A stretch of DNA of 64,000 bases from NCBI RefSeq assembly GCF_021018805.1, contig NC_086247.1, forward strand, positions 136,193,602 to 136,257,601, given 5' to 3'. The DNA comes from Prinia subflava (Eukaryota; Chordata; Aves; Passeriformes; Cisticolidae). Shown in pieces: positions 35,401-47,200 of the stretch. Under the pieces are notes generated by a model. The model ran no database searches and was not told the DNA's origin. It saw only the letters and a list, made by a program, of their open reading frames with translations. Numbering within the stretch: the first letter of the stretch is position 1; each line of letters starts with the position of its first letter. The position numbers were made by a program, and so were the translations under genes.

Positions 35401-38151
35401 TCTTTTATTAATTAACAAGATCTGCTTTCCACTATAGCTCAGAGAAGAAGTACAATTCTGGGACTGGATGGCCATCTTTTTCTGAGGCTTATGGCACGCG
35501 TGGCAGAGATGAAAGTAAAACCAATATCCTGAGACGACCAGATAACTCACTGGGGTTGACTAGAACTGAAGTTGTCTGCAAACAGGTATGTTTGTTTTGG
35601 AGATGGTACACTAAAACACAAAACTTTGCAGAAAAGTTTTATTTGTGCCCATGAATGAATCTACCTAAATACAGCAGTGAGAATTACAGTATCACTGGAG
35701 CCATTCTTTATCAGTCTAGAGTGAAGGAAAGTATGTGACTGGGGAAAGCAATTGTGTGTGTGTAGCCAAAGGCTGGAGTTTAGACAGAATACTCAATGTA
35801 TGCTGCAAGGTGTGTCAAGAGATGGTAGAAGAGACTCTAAGATATGGTCCGTGTATTTGGCCCAGCACAGGGACAGTTCTTCCTCATTCTCTCTTGCTAA
35901 ATATTTGCTGTAAATGTTCTTAAAATTTGCACAGATTGAGACACCAGCGATTGAAAGCATTTGCAGCCATTACTATTTGGCCTGCAGGGTAGTGGCTGTG
36001 CCCTGCATCTCCACAGCTGTTTTCTGTGGATTCTCTTGTTTCTCAGAAGCCACCCTTTTATTTTTTTCTAGCTATTTTGACTTCCTCAGTCATCTCTTTT
36101 CTGGACTAGAAAGGTCTGGTTCCTTCAACAGTTCCTTTTTATACAGTGCTTTTTAGTGTGCTCATTATCCTATTGCTGTTTTGCATTTTTCCCAACTGAC
36201 CCTTTTCCTTCTTGTAGCAGAGTGCAAGGTTGGACATAGCACTGCAGCAGGGGTTAGAGGCTGTTCAGGTGTGTTAGAAATGGAGTTCCTGTCCTTACCC
36301 TTTTACCTTTACACAAACCATATTACACAGACATATATTTATTTTGGGACCTGCTGTCCCAAATCCAGGTTCTTTTTCTAAAGAACTGCCACCCTCAACC
36401 ATTTCTTCCCAAGCTCGAATCTGTTTCTTACTTTTGTTAAGGTATAAAAGTATGCAATTGAATTTAATTAATTGCATCTTGGATTTGGTTGTGGTTTTTT
36501 ATGTCTGTTTTTGTAAACTGTTAAGATTGTTAATGCTGTCCTTCAGTGTACTTGCAGAAGGCTCAGGTACATCTGCAAATGTAACAAGAATTTCCTGCAG
36601 TCCATTATCTTGGAAGAGTTCACATTTGCAGCCATATGCAGCAAGTACCTTCAAGAACCCAGCTGAAGACCTTCCAATTTTGTAATGTCACTGGTAGCTG
36701 TACTGTGTCTAATTTTTTCACCTCAGTAATTTGAGAGCTGAACCCTGTGAAAATGATCTGCAGTGATTTATTAATTAACTTGAAATTTTCATGATATATT
36801 GAGATGTCTAGATCCTCTCATTTATTTCCTATGCTTTCTGACATTAATACCTTTTAACTTTCTCTTTTGGGATTTGCTTGTTTGGGGGCAGACACGTGCT
36901 CACAGACAAAATGTGATTCCTTGTCACTCCCCAGGGCTGTCCCACTCTCACAACTCCGCAGTGATTTATTCATGTAGTTTCTTAATTCAGGATAGCAGAG
37001 TAGGTGCCAGCATAATGTTGTCTGTAATTCCAGTGGTAATAATGCAATGACAATGGTTTCTGGTCACCAGCAGTGCTCCCCAGGGCTCAGTGCTGCCACC
37101 AGCTCACTTTAATATCTTATCCATGATCCCCAGGAGGGATCCAGGGCCCCTCAGTCACTCTGCACACACAGCAAGTTGGGTGGCAGTGCTGATCTGCTGG
37201 AGGCAGGAAGGCTCTGCAGGGGGATCTGCACAGGCTGCACTGATGGGGAGAGCCCAGAGCTCTGAGGTTCAACAAGGCCCAGAGCCTGTGCCTGCTCCTG
37301 CCCTTGGCTCACAGCAGCCCCTGCAGTGCCACAGCCTGGGCCAGAGTGGCTGGAAAGAGCCAGGCTGGAAAGGGACTTGGGGCTGCTGCTCAGCAGCAGC
37401 TGAACAGGAGGCAGCTGTGCCCAGGGGCCAAGAGGCCAAAGGCATCCTGGCCTGGAGCAGCAACAGCGTGGCCAGCAGGAGCAGGGCAGTGACCAACCCC
37501 TGCACTGGGCACTGCTGAGGCCACACCTCAAATCCTGGGGTCAGCTCTGGGCCCCTCAGTTCAGGAAGGACATTGAGGTGCTGGAGAGAGCCCAGAGAAG
37601 GGCAGTGGAGCTGGGGAAGGGTCTGGAGCACAAGTCTGAGGAGGAGCAGCTGAGGGAGATGGGCGTGTTGAGCCTGGAGAAAAGGAGGCTCAGAGGTGAT
37701 TTTGTTGCTCTCTACAACTGCCTGAAAGAAGAGTGCAGCCAGGTTGGCCTCTTCTCCCAGGCATCTGGAGACAGGACATGGCCTCAGGCTGTACCAGGGA
37801 GGTTAAGACTAGACATCAGCGGAAATTTCTTCATGAAAAGGGTTGTTAAGCATTGGAATGGACTGTTGAGGGAGGTGGTGAGGTCACCATCCCTGGAGGT
37901 GTTCTAGAAACAACTGGACATGGCAGTGCCGTGGTGGTGATCAGTCAAAGATGGGCTCTATGAATGAGAGGTCTTTTCCAACTGAAATTATTCTGTCATT
38001 CTGTAGCAATACAATAACAAAATGGTAATCATTTCTGTTGCAGTGTCACGCCCATCTAGGCCATGTGTTTGATGATGGACCCACACCCTCTGGACAGAGG
38101 TTCTGTATCAACAGCGTTTCATTAAACTTCAAACCAAGCTCTGGTCAGTGA
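29314..38151 (+). CDS. MSRB2: MSRB2, methionine-R-sulfoxide reductase B2 (complete, five coding exons)
   Basis: Mitochondrial enzyme that reduces methionine-R-sulfoxide in proteins back to methionine. The exons 29314-29413, 30369-30475, 31448-31524, 35438-35585 and 38044-38151 join in phase to 179 residues, close to the roughly 180 residues of the mammalian protein. Residues 1-33 are Arg/Leu-rich and lack acidic residues, fitting a mitochondrial targeting peptide. The MsrB domain starts with [18 protein letters not shown]. Zinc-binding CxxC pairs are Cys86/Cys89 and Cys142/Cys145. GTGWPSF (103-109), HLGHVFDDG (148 on) and RFCIN with catalytic Cys165 are all present. The start is the first in-frame ATG in the exon, with G at -3 and +4; the frame is open further upstream but without an ATG. 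Confidence 0.96.
29414..31447 (+). other. MSRB2 introns 1 and 2 (around exon 2)
   Basis: Introns of 955 and 972 bp (29414-30368 and 30476-31447). I see no repeat or conserved element in either. Confidence 0.5.
30369..30475 (+). CDS. MSRB2: MSRB2 coding exon 2
   Basis: The acceptor is CTAATTGAAG, with a weak pyrimidine tract, and the donor is gtgagc. It encodes [17 protein letters not shown], then [19 protein letters not shown], the conserved entry to the MsrB fold. Confidence 0.94.
31448..31524 (+). CDS. MSRB2: MSRB2 coding exon 3 (first zinc CxxC)
   Basis: The acceptor is ATTTTAAAAG and the donor gtaaca. It encodes [20 protein letters not shown] and then NAPLF, with the first zinc-binding Cys pair. 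Confidence 0.95.
31525..33129 (+). other. MSRB2 intron 3, 5' part
   Basis: No feature is recognised. AT content rises after about 32000. Confidence 0.4.
33190..33745 (+). mobile_element. Relic of the C-terminal part of an L1-like LINE ORF2
   Basis: The + strand is open from 33130 to 33534. It contains [17 protein letters not shown] and [20 protein letters not shown], which resemble the L1-type ORF2 C-terminus pattern (QxxLxRxxWxPxR ... CWRCGxxxGxxxHMxxxCP). A second frame (to 33745) continues with FLLGNLSDI and [20 protein letters not shown], as L1-type proteins do after that knuckle. The zinc-knuckle ligands are partly lost (second Cys is Asn, last Cys is Ser), and a frameshift lies between 33480 and 33535. 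It is an inactive fossil. L1-type elements are scarce and old in birds. Confidence 0.55.
33746..35437 (+). other. MSRB2 intron 3, 3' part
   Basis: No repeat family or conserved motif is recognised. Confidence 0.4.
35438..35585 (+). CDS. MSRB2: MSRB2 coding exon 4
   Basis: The acceptor is TTTCCACTATAG and the donor gtatgt. It encodes [20 protein letters not shown] to TRTEVVCKQ. It includes the GTGWPSF substrate-site motif and the first Cys of the second CxxC; the exon junction splits that CxxC pair. Confidence 0.96.
35586..37035 (+). other. MSRB2 intron 4 before the CR1
   Basis: AT-rich unique sequence in which I see nothing to annotate. Confidence 0.4.
37036..38006 (+). mobile_element. CR1 3' fragment (about 970 bp) in MSRB2 intron 4
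   Basis: Sense-strand CR1 piece, GC-richer than its surroundings. It starts in the reverse-transcriptase region, continues through the typical stretch around GGACATTGAGGTGCTGGAGA (about 37569), and ends in ATTCTGTCATTCTGTAG at about 38005. Reading frames are broken. Its 3' end lies 38 bp before the last MSRB2 exon. Confidence 0.92.
38044..38151 (+). CDS. MSRB2: MSRB2 coding exon 5 with catalytic Cys and stop
   Basis: The acceptor is TTTCTGTTGCAG. It encodes [20 protein letters not shown], then the catalytic Cys in [12 protein letters not shown] and the stop TGA at 38149-38151. Confidence 0.96.
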   Translation, partial: CHAHLGHVFDDGPTPSGQRFCINSVSLNFKPSSGQ

Positions 38152-41100
38152 GAAGTGGCTCTCTCTGGCTTGCAGAACATTCTTGTTCTGCTTGTACAGC
38201 ATGCTTGTGAAAAACTCATGCTTTTAATATATAACTCAAATTTTGGTATCTATCCTGTAGTAGCTTTGTTTTCCAGCTGCTACTGTTGTTGATAAAATAC
38301 ATATTTTGTTATATCTCTTTGGCAGTCTGTCTTTTCATGGTTACTGTGGTGTGTTGATCTGCTTGTTGAATTATTTAATTAAAAAAAAATCTGTGCAATA
38401 GTTCACATTCACAGCTATCATCATTAACTGTATTGAGGCTGCTGAAATGAGGTGTTCTGAACCTGATACCTGTTCAGAGCAGTAGTTTTGGTATGCAGGA
38501 ACACAGATGTACATGGCTGATCATGGCAAAGCTTATACTTCTGTAAAATCATCATATTCTTCTAAAGGAAAGCAAAAATAACGTGAATCTTCAAATAAGG
38601 TCTGAGGGGTTTTTTTCCCCCGATGTGAGAGACCTTTAGCTGAGACAAGTGACTTCTCTGTGAACCCATAAAGGCAAAGTCCTGAAGGAGGACCTAATTA
38701 AAACTATTTCAGGCAATGGAACCAGTGGAGACATGGAGTCTTTCTTCTTATAAATCAATTATTTTGATTCTGTGTCCAATAGCAGAGTTGAAATAGGGTT
38801 TGCTCCAGAAACTTCTCTTATGGCAATTATATGATAACATAATGATATGTGTAATATTTTCAGACTTCTCTTATCAGTTGTGTATTTCAGAATCTAAAAA
38901 TAGAAATGAATATGGCATTTACTGTATTTGGGGGAAATAAATCAGCATCAAAAACCAGGCTTGGTAAAGTGTTGCTCTGGATGCCTTGTCTGTTCTTCCT
39001 TGTACAAGTTTGTAAATACTTCTGCATTCTCCCAAGCATTGTCATTACAGTTTACCCTAACAGCAAAATAAATCCTATGTCTGTTAAACTGAGCTTTCCT
39101 TCCTTCACAGTTTTTTCCAGAGAAAATAATCTCTGATTCAGAACATCAGCTTCACTAAACTGGCTGGGTTTAAATGCTTCCCTGCTGAGAGTTACTAGGC
39201 AACATCTCATTTGGCTTTACCTATAACAGCCTGTTTCCACTCTCCCCACTTTGGTTGCCTCAGTGATAAAAAGGGTGTGTTCATTTACTAGTGTAGTCTT
39301 AAAGCTGTTTAATGTTGTCAGAAAATGGATGTCTTCTGCACTGAATTTACTTCTGCTCCTTCAGTCTGTGGTTTTTCATTCTCCTCTGCATTCTACAGAG
39401 AATTTTACAATTCCTTGACATCATAACTACAAATCCAAAAACATCATAGAAACAATGATCACTGCAGCCAACCTAAACCAGAACAGCACAAAGCCCACCA
39501 GAGGTGTGAAGCTGCATGAGCTAAGCCAACACTTGGTGCTACTGATTTTATTTTGTGTCACAGTTGGTGACAGTCCCATTGCCATCAGAGGTGTCTGTTA
39601 GCAGCACTAACACGCTGCTTGCTGTGCCTGTGCTGCATCATGCTCTGCCTCTCAGGTTGCCATTGCATCACTCACTGTTTTTTCTGTCTGCTGTGACCAG
39701 GCTGTGCATGCCCAGCCTGCTCAGGTCTCTGCTCTCAAAAGCCTTCACAGATTGTACAGAAATCACTGTCTTTGCACTAACTGAATTCATGTGCCCCCTT
39801 ATCCTGATATACTTTCATTCAATGTATGTTTGTTTGTCTTAAAATCTATTGCACAGCTACTGAAAACGTTATTTGAGCTTTAAAGGCATTTGTTAGTCAG
39901 GCAGCCTTCTTTCCTTGCATTTCCTAACAGGAGAGGATTCTCTCAGAAAGGGGGAAGGTGTTCCCATGAGAACTCTGATGTTTAGCCAAGTGCAGGTGGG
40001 TGAAGCCAGCACCTGCCTTAGAAGAGTGACTTTTGGCTGGGATACCAATGGAAATGCTCCTCATTTCTCCAAGTGGCCTGAAGTAGAACAGAACTGGCAA
40101 AATACCTGTTTCTTTCCTGTCCCCAGAGATTCCAGGTCTCACTGACACCTTTATCAATGAAAGGGCCATACAAACAAAACAGACTGTGAGGCTGACAAAA
40201 CAATTATCCACACAGACCTGTGTGCAAACCACTCTCAGTACCTTGGAGGGATGGACACGGCTGGTGGAGATCAGCTCTTAGTAAAGTTAGTTCCTACTTC
40301 TGACAGAGGGAGCTTGCCAGAGCAAAGAGCACATTTATTTCACTCCTACAAAGATCACTGTGTACAACTGGATGTTTGGGGTAAGCAGCAGTTGGTGCCT
40401 CCTCGCTCCCAGAGCAGAATGACCTGAGGAAAGAGTCCTGGAAGGCCCCAGTTCAGCTTGTGCAGTGTGACTGATACACAATCACACAAACAGATCCAAA
40501 GCTCTCAGAACAGCACCTGGCCGGCACTACACTGCCATGTCACCAAGCAGACAGAGCAAACCCCCACTGAGGGGGAAACCAGACACTGAGATAAGCAGCC
40601 TTGTTCTGCTTCGTATTAAACAGGGGAAAAGGAGAAAATTTGACAACATGTGCAAAATCAGAGTAATGGCACATCACCTTCCAGTGCAATGTAAGTTGTT
40701 GGACATTTGAGATCTCTGACCAAAAGATCTTTGGGACAGGGCACTTCATTATCTTCTGTGTCTGTGGTACCAGCCACACCAGGACAGATCCCAACTAAAG
40801 GCCCAAACTGTTAAAGGATCATGAAAAATAAAGACCAATAATAATGGAAGGCATTATCAAGGAGTATCATAGGTTACAAGAATTTCCTCATGTATCTGCA
40901 ATTATTTTGTTCCACCATAGTGAATAAAGAGCAGTTGCTTTTTTGAGTGGAATATACTCTGCCAGATTTATGTTCTATTCTTCGTATCTGAGGAGTTTTT
41001 ATCATGGTTATTTCTTTAATTAGTTTCAATGGTGACTTTTTATCTCATTGTGTTTTTCAATAGCCTTTTTATAAATCCTAGTTGAGGTTTCTACATAATT

Positions 41101-42592
41101 CTTAAAGAGATTTTTTTACATCTTAAATAAACTATTTAATGACTTTCCTAGTCTTTACAACATCTCTACAAGGCAAGTAACTATTCCCTCTTTTGCTGAG
41201 GGAAGACTTGATGAGGAAAATTTAATTGACTTGCTTGAGACTTCAAATTAAATTTGCAAATTAGAAGAATTAGACTCTGCATGGCTCATGACAGGATCCA
41301 TATCTTCAGATCCTACTTTTTCAAAACTTGTCTTGGTAATCAATTGTTTAGGGGGCAGAGAGTGTAAACTGCCAAAGAAGAGGAGGTAAACTTAGCATAT
41401 GTTTTCCAGCTGTGGTATTAAACCCAAATCTAAGCCAACACAGGCAACTCGGCTGATAAAGAGCCATACTTGACCTCTTTCTCAGAGCAAACAGAGCAAA
41501 CTTCGTAAGAGCTTGGTTAGAAATTATAGAAAAAAAACAGAGAAAATAGGAAAGAAGGAGCAGGTTACTCTTATATTACCAGAAACTTCACTCAGAAGAA
41601 AATCAGAATGGGCAGAAATGGACAGAAATGGGCAGAAATCATAATGCCCATTATTTTAGTCATGTATCCACAGAATTGTAATGATGCTCTTTTCTGTTGC
41701 ACCATGCTGCAAATTATTTGGATTCTTTTTAATGCATGTGGACAGCCTAGTCTGATTTTGGTCAGTACAGGAAAAGAAGGGAGACTACTGTCAGTGCAAA
41801 GACAGGACTTTTGCCACCCCTAAGCACCTCCAGCCTGAGGTGGCTCAGGAGATAGCCTGCATGAGAAGGAACTGGAAAAGCCTCAGCTCGAGCGTTTCTT
41901 TTTTTCTGAATATTTACTTAGTACTCCTAAGCATGTTCATATTTTCCGGTCTTAAGCCTTGGCCCAACTGTGTAGAAGAAATAAGTCCTGTCACATGGCT
42001 CCACTGCCTCCTCTTTCATTCACTTTGTGATGTTTTGCTCTGGGCAGTGAAGTGTTTTAAGCCATACTCCTGTGCCTGCCCCACCTCCTGCCATACCCGA
42101 GTGATGAGCTGATGGTAACTGCGCTCACAGCGTGTCATGGACTGCTCAGCACCCGTCACCCTCACGGATTTCACAGCTCTTCACACACAAATGATGCCTC
42201 GCCCCAGCCCTTTGAGGTGGTGGCGAGCCACACGTCACAGAATTGGAAGCTGAGGGACAGCTGTGGCAAGTGACTCGCCCATAGTCCCCCGGGGCAGGGC
42301 AGGGAAATGTGATTACAGAAAGGGTTCTCAAAAGCTTTCCAAGTGTGAGCTGCTGCCAAAATTCACAAAGGCAAAGCAGTTTAAAAGCAAAGCGCTTTAT
42401 TGAAGAAGTGCCCAGATTTTTTCAAGACTAAAAGAATTTGTCTCAAGGCAGGTGTGTCCATGGGGACTGGTTTTAGTAGCACTGAGGAATTTGTGTGGAA
42501 GAGATTGGCAGCTTGCCACGGGGCAGAAGAAAGAGAAATGCATGCCCATTATTGCGCTCCCTTTTACTGTATTCTCTTTTGTTGTGGTGTTA
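38152..42592. other. MSRB2 3' UTR and downstream intergenic DNA
   Basis: The MSRB2 3' end is not obvious. AATAAA occurs at about 38935-38940 and again near 39066, with a GATAAA variant at 38291. A short near-repeat of AGAAATGGRCAG-like units lies at about 41605-41640. Nothing else is recognised. Confidence 0.4.
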
Positions 42593-42610
42593 TTTTTTTT
42601 TTTTTTTTTT
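42593..42610. repeat. T18 homopolymer
   Basis: A run of 18 T lies about 200 bp before the minisatellite. Confidence 0.95.
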
Positions 42611-42811
42611 CTGTTGCTCTGTGGTATCCTTCCTCGCTCCTCCTCCCTGGACTCTGGCTTTCTTGACTGCACTCACCCTTACCTTGTGCCCGAACCCTCC
42701 TAGCTCCCCTCGGTGCCCGAGAGATGAGCAAGCACATGCTCCTGCAGCCGCGTCCGAGCCGCAGCTCCCTGCCTGTGCCGGGGGTGATCCTGTCTGCGGG
42801 GACCATGCCGG

Positions 42812-43411
42812 CAGCTCCGGGGCTTGGATCCCCTGCAGCTCCGGGGCTTGGATCCCCTGCAGCTCCGGGATTCCCTGCAGCTCCAGGATCCCCCGCAGCT
42901 CCGGGGCTTGGATCCCCTGCAGCTCCGGGGCTTGAATCCCCCGCAGCTCCGGGATTCCCTGCAGCTCCGGGGCTTGGATCCCCTGCAGCTCCGGGATCCC
43001 CTGCAGCTCCGGGGCTTGGATCCCCTGCAGCTCCGGGATCCCCTGCAGCTCCGGGGCTTGGATCCCCTGCAGCTCCGGGATCCCCTGCAGCTCCGGGATC
43101 CCCTGCAGCTCCGGGGCTTGGATCCCCCGCAGCTCCGGGGCTTGGATCCCCTGCAGCTCCGGGATCCCCTGCAGCTCCGGGATCCCCTGCAGCTCCGGGG
43201 CTTGGATCCCCTGTAACTCCGGGGCTTGGATCCCCCGCAGCTCCGGGATTCCCTTCAGCTCCGGGGCTTGGATCCCCTGCAGCTCCGGGATTCCCTGCAG
43301 CTCCGGGGCTTGGATCCCCTGCAGCTCCGGGATCCCCTGCAGCTCCGGGGCTTGGATCCCCCGCAGCTCCGGGGCTTGGATCCCCTGCAGCTCCGGGGCT
43401 TGGATCCCCTG
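42812..43411. repeat. GC-rich minisatellite of 24- and 18-bp units, 600 bp
   Basis: The array mixes 16 copies of a 24-bp unit (GGGGCTTGGATCCCCTGCAG plus CTCC) with 12 copies of an 18-bp unit (GGGATCCCCTGCAGCTCC or its GGGATTCCC variant), 600 bp by hand count. The short unit equals the long one minus GGCTTG or a close variant. Because all units are multiples of three without stops, frames stay open on both strands (for example repeats of AAPGLGSP, or LQLRGLDP). This is a by-product, not evidence of a gene. Each unit holds a CpG plus GGATCC and CTGCAG. Confidence 0.97.
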
Positions 43412-46400
43412 CCAGAGCAAACGTCGGCTGTGCTCATCCTGCTCGCCTGCTTTGCACGCACAGTTTGACAACATTTACAAAGCGACTTCCAGAAAATCTC
43501 ACCTGGGGCAGAGGAGTTGCCACAGAAATTGGAAAAAGATGGCAAAAAACCTCATGAGGAATTCTTGCACAGCATGCTTCATTCAGGAAACAAAGGCTGT
43601 ACTGCCCTGTTGTACTACTGATGCATGAGATGTAGAAATGTGGACCACAGCCAGGTCATCTTTGCTCAGGTGTCATTTGTGGAAGACCAAACGATGGATC
43701 CAGACCATCTTGTAATAGCAGGAAAAGGAACAGGAAGGAACAGCAACTGTTGCCCAGCTTCTAAGGAAGAGGCAAAGGCAGCACAGAGGAAGGTACTGGA
43801 GTCAGGGACAACAAGAATTCATGTTTTCCTTTTCAGGAGAGTCAGCACTGAAGGTTGATGGCACAGCTGGTGGATGTCACTGAAGAACTGTCTGTGAGCT
43901 CTAAGAAATGGGAGAGCTGAGATCAATCCTCCCTGGTGTGAAAGTCTCTTGGGGATAGTTCTGACAGACACATGGGATGCCTATGCATTTCCTGGGATTA
44001 CTGAAGGAGAAAGCTTTGTGAAGGGCTAGGATATGAGCAGTGCTAGAAGCAGGTGTTCATGCTTGGGAAATTCAGGAGATTGACCGCACTGTTAATCAGA
44101 ATACCAGGTGCAAAATGAACCCGCATACGTTCACTGCCCCAGGAATGACCCTATCCCAATCCAGAAAATGTTCCCTCCCTATTTCAGGCTTTACATTTTA
44201 CCTCTTAGTCCTGGGCCTCTCCTGAATGCACTTGGGTATTCACGCTTGGATCCATTATGAACAAAGATCGTTAGACCTTGTCATGTACAATATGTCTGGC
44301 TGGAGTTTCCTTAGGCCCCACAGAAGGAGAAAGGGGCCTCCATGACACTTCTCCTTGGCAATAGCTCAAATAGCCTCTGCCTCTGGGCTTAGTCTGTAAG
44401 AAGGGCATTTTCCAAAACTGGATCACATGTAACTTTCTATGACCTTGTAGCCTTCACTTAAGTTTTATGAATGAATCTCTATTAAAAGCGGGGGGTAAAT
44501 GTTTTTCCTTTGTCTGTCTTACAGTTTACAAATTTGTCTTCTCCTACAGCCAGCTGTTAAAAGATTGGTTCTGCCCCTGCTTTCACCTTTCCTGTTTTAT
44601 CAGCTGAGACGTCAAACTGAGGGCCTGACCACTTGGTGTTAAAGATCCATGGCTTTTTTTGTAAGGCAGTGGCCTGGCCAACTCTCTAAATTCTGCCTTG
44701 TCTTACAGTTTGAGTTAGCCTCTCTTACCCTAAATCACGAGGCATCATTGCCTTGAGCAATGAACAGCTTCTCTCTCCTAATTCAGGGGTGAAAGCAGTT
44801 AAGCAATAGGTGAAAGAAATTGCGTATTTCTGACATATGAGCACTGCTGAGAGGTTTGATTCTTTTAGCTCTTGAAAATTGTTTGACATGCACAGATGAA
44901 AAGGGCTGTAGAAATACTTATGATTGCTTATTATTTTGATCCTGTTGTTATTTTTATTACCCCTGTGCCCATTTATCTTTTCTGCAAAATTTCACCCTCT
45001 TGCTCTACACCTGCCTCAGGAATAGCCAGAAATTGCCAATTGATAAGTGTTGCCCAAATGGAGGAAGTAGATGAACTTCTCCAAAGAGGCAATAAAACTC
45101 CACCCACACCATAGTATTTAATAAAGTCCCTTAAGCACCTCTCTACAGATAACTACAGCTGATCAGAGATGTACAGCTGTCCTTGTGATGACTTCCCAGC
45201 CTGTGGCAACTGCTGCAAGGACCTATCCCTATCTGCCACCAGATAGGGATAGATCCACCTTTCTCCACTCTTCTGGATGGAGGAAGGCAAACAAAGCTGT
45301 TTGATGGAACCATGGCAGGGTGAGGGGGGCAGCCTGTGCATGCTGTGGAGATGTGAGGCAGACAGGATGATGAGATTGGGCCACTCCTCTGCAGGAAGAC
45401 CCCACGGGGTGAGGTGTGGTAGAAGGAGTAGGCTGCAATATGAGGTGGGAGCTGTAGCATGAAGGAGATGACATTCTGCCTGAGAAAGGTATCAGGGTAG
45501 AGTTTGGGGATCCTGCTCCATGGAGGTAGGGCACACGGCTGGGTGGTTTTGGAAAGAGATGAGCAACAACTACTGAGAGTCACGTCAAATAAATCTAATA
45601 TTCCAAAGTGTTTTGATCATTTTCCCTGGAAACACGTTGCCACTCAAATGGCTGCTCTGCAGTGACCTCTAGGGTATGTTTGCTTTCAAACCTGCTGCAG
45701 CATTCAATCACCTCCAAAAAAACAACTTCCCCAAACATTATATGGACCTACTTTGTCTTCTAAGAGTGGCTTGTGCCATTGCCAGGCTCAAAGTCCTTCT
45801 TCACATAATGCGCTACACAGGGCATGTAGAGAAGAGAGGCTTGTTATCTCCAGTTTGCTGGTGCATCAAAAGAACTTGCAGATGGTCTGCATGAATCTGA
45901 TCCAGTACTCTTTGAAGTCAATGAAATCCCTTCCCTCGACCCCTCATTCAGTTCTCTCTCAGCTCCTTATGCAAATCATAGTCTATTTTGTGTTTGTCTC
46001 CAACAAAACCAATGTGTTCCTCCCAGGCATATCCCTTTGTGGAACCTGATAGCAAACCTTTCAAAATTCTTGGTGTTCTCTTTTTCTGATGAAGCGTGAC
46101 TTGAAAGTAGATTGGTGCTATCCAAAGCAGGGGAGGAGAAGTAAGCCCCAACCCTACAAATCTGTTTAAGTACTAATTACTGACAGCTATTATCACAGAC
46201 TGCAGCAGAACTGCTCACCTGGGTAACAGCCAGGAGGAACAGGCCTCAGAGAGGAACCTGATGAAAATCAGACAGTGCCAGTGAATGCAGCCCACTTGAT
46301 GCAGAAGGTTGTCAGGAAGCCAAATGGGAAAGTGCTGTCCAAGCCTAAAATGAAATTGTCTGCATTTGCAACAAACAAACAAAGGAACAAATTGATGGAT

Positions 46401-46809
46401 GGAAGGACAGAGTGCATAAATCCTAGAAAACTCAGGAGGAAAATGTTGAAAAATTAGGTCAAAATTCACAGTGAAGGCTAAACCCAAAAAATGGGCAGCC
46501 CTAATTTTGATGTCTGGGATACAATCCTATTGCTTTGTGCCTTACAAGATAGTCCTCATGTATTCATGTGCCAACTGCCCCCCCCTTAACAATTAAAAAT
46601 CCGGGATACGGATTAAAGCGATAGCAGGTGGCAATCTAATTACTATCAATCTTACATCTGAATCTCTCATTTGTCATATAAGCCTCGCAACAGCTGGCTC
46701 TCAACCCTAGTTATCCTCGTGGCTGTTACAGCAGGTTCAAAGAAGGTGTGGAGGGATGGGATGCTCCCTTATCTGCACGTTGCCAAGGAGCAAGGGGAGC
46801 AGGGGGTGC
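43412..46809. other. Intergenic DNA with one small perfect hairpin
   Basis: No gene is recognised. A 13-bp inverted repeat lies at 45223-45252. Several short open frames around 45150-45580 show no family resemblance. Confidence 0.4.
45223..45252. repeat. Perfect 13-bp inverted repeat, 4-nt loop
   Basis: CTATCCCTATCTG at 45223-45235, loop CCAC, then the exact reverse complement CAGATAGGGATAG at 45240-45252. Confidence 0.8.
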
Positions 46810-47200
46810 CCGGGTGCTGTGATGAGAAGGAGGGAGCGCCCCTTCAGCCCTTTTTCTCTTCACTGGGGTCCGGCCCTTTTTCTCTTCACTGGGGTCCGGC
46901 CCCGGGCTCCCCCCGGACCAGCGGGGCTGAGCGGCACCGCCGAGCCGGGCTGCGGCCGCGGGCGTGCGGCTCCCGGGCAGCAGCACAGCACATGAAAGGC
47001 CCTTCTCGGTGAGAACCAGAGAGGAAGAGAACCTCTGTCTGCTCCTCAGGGCTGCTCCGGCCGTACCGCGGGGCTCCGGGCGGCGGGGCCGTCCCAGCGC
47101 CGCTCCCGCCCCGCTCCGGCCGCGTCGCCAGGTGGCGGCAGAGCCCCGAGGCTCCGCTCCCTGCCGGCTTCTCCTGGGGAAATTTGGGGAGCTGGCCTGG
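46810..47200. promoter_or_regulatory. Orphan CpG-rich patch with a 26-bp tandem duplication
   Basis: Strong local CpG enrichment (about 46900-47160) lies in otherwise AT-rich DNA. A 26-bp unit beginning CCCTTTTTCTCTTCACTGGG is present twice (46848-46899). No conserved coding frame is seen. It could be a promoter of an unannotated transcript or an enhancer; about 15 kb before PTF1A. Confidence 0.45.

Noticed and set aside
42590..43557. Long open frames on both strands (up to 294 codons) across the minisatellite.
   Set aside because: They arise from stop-free repeat units whose lengths are multiples of three. No conserved protein, start context or splice structure supports a gene, and regular unequal units without spacers exclude a CRISPR array.
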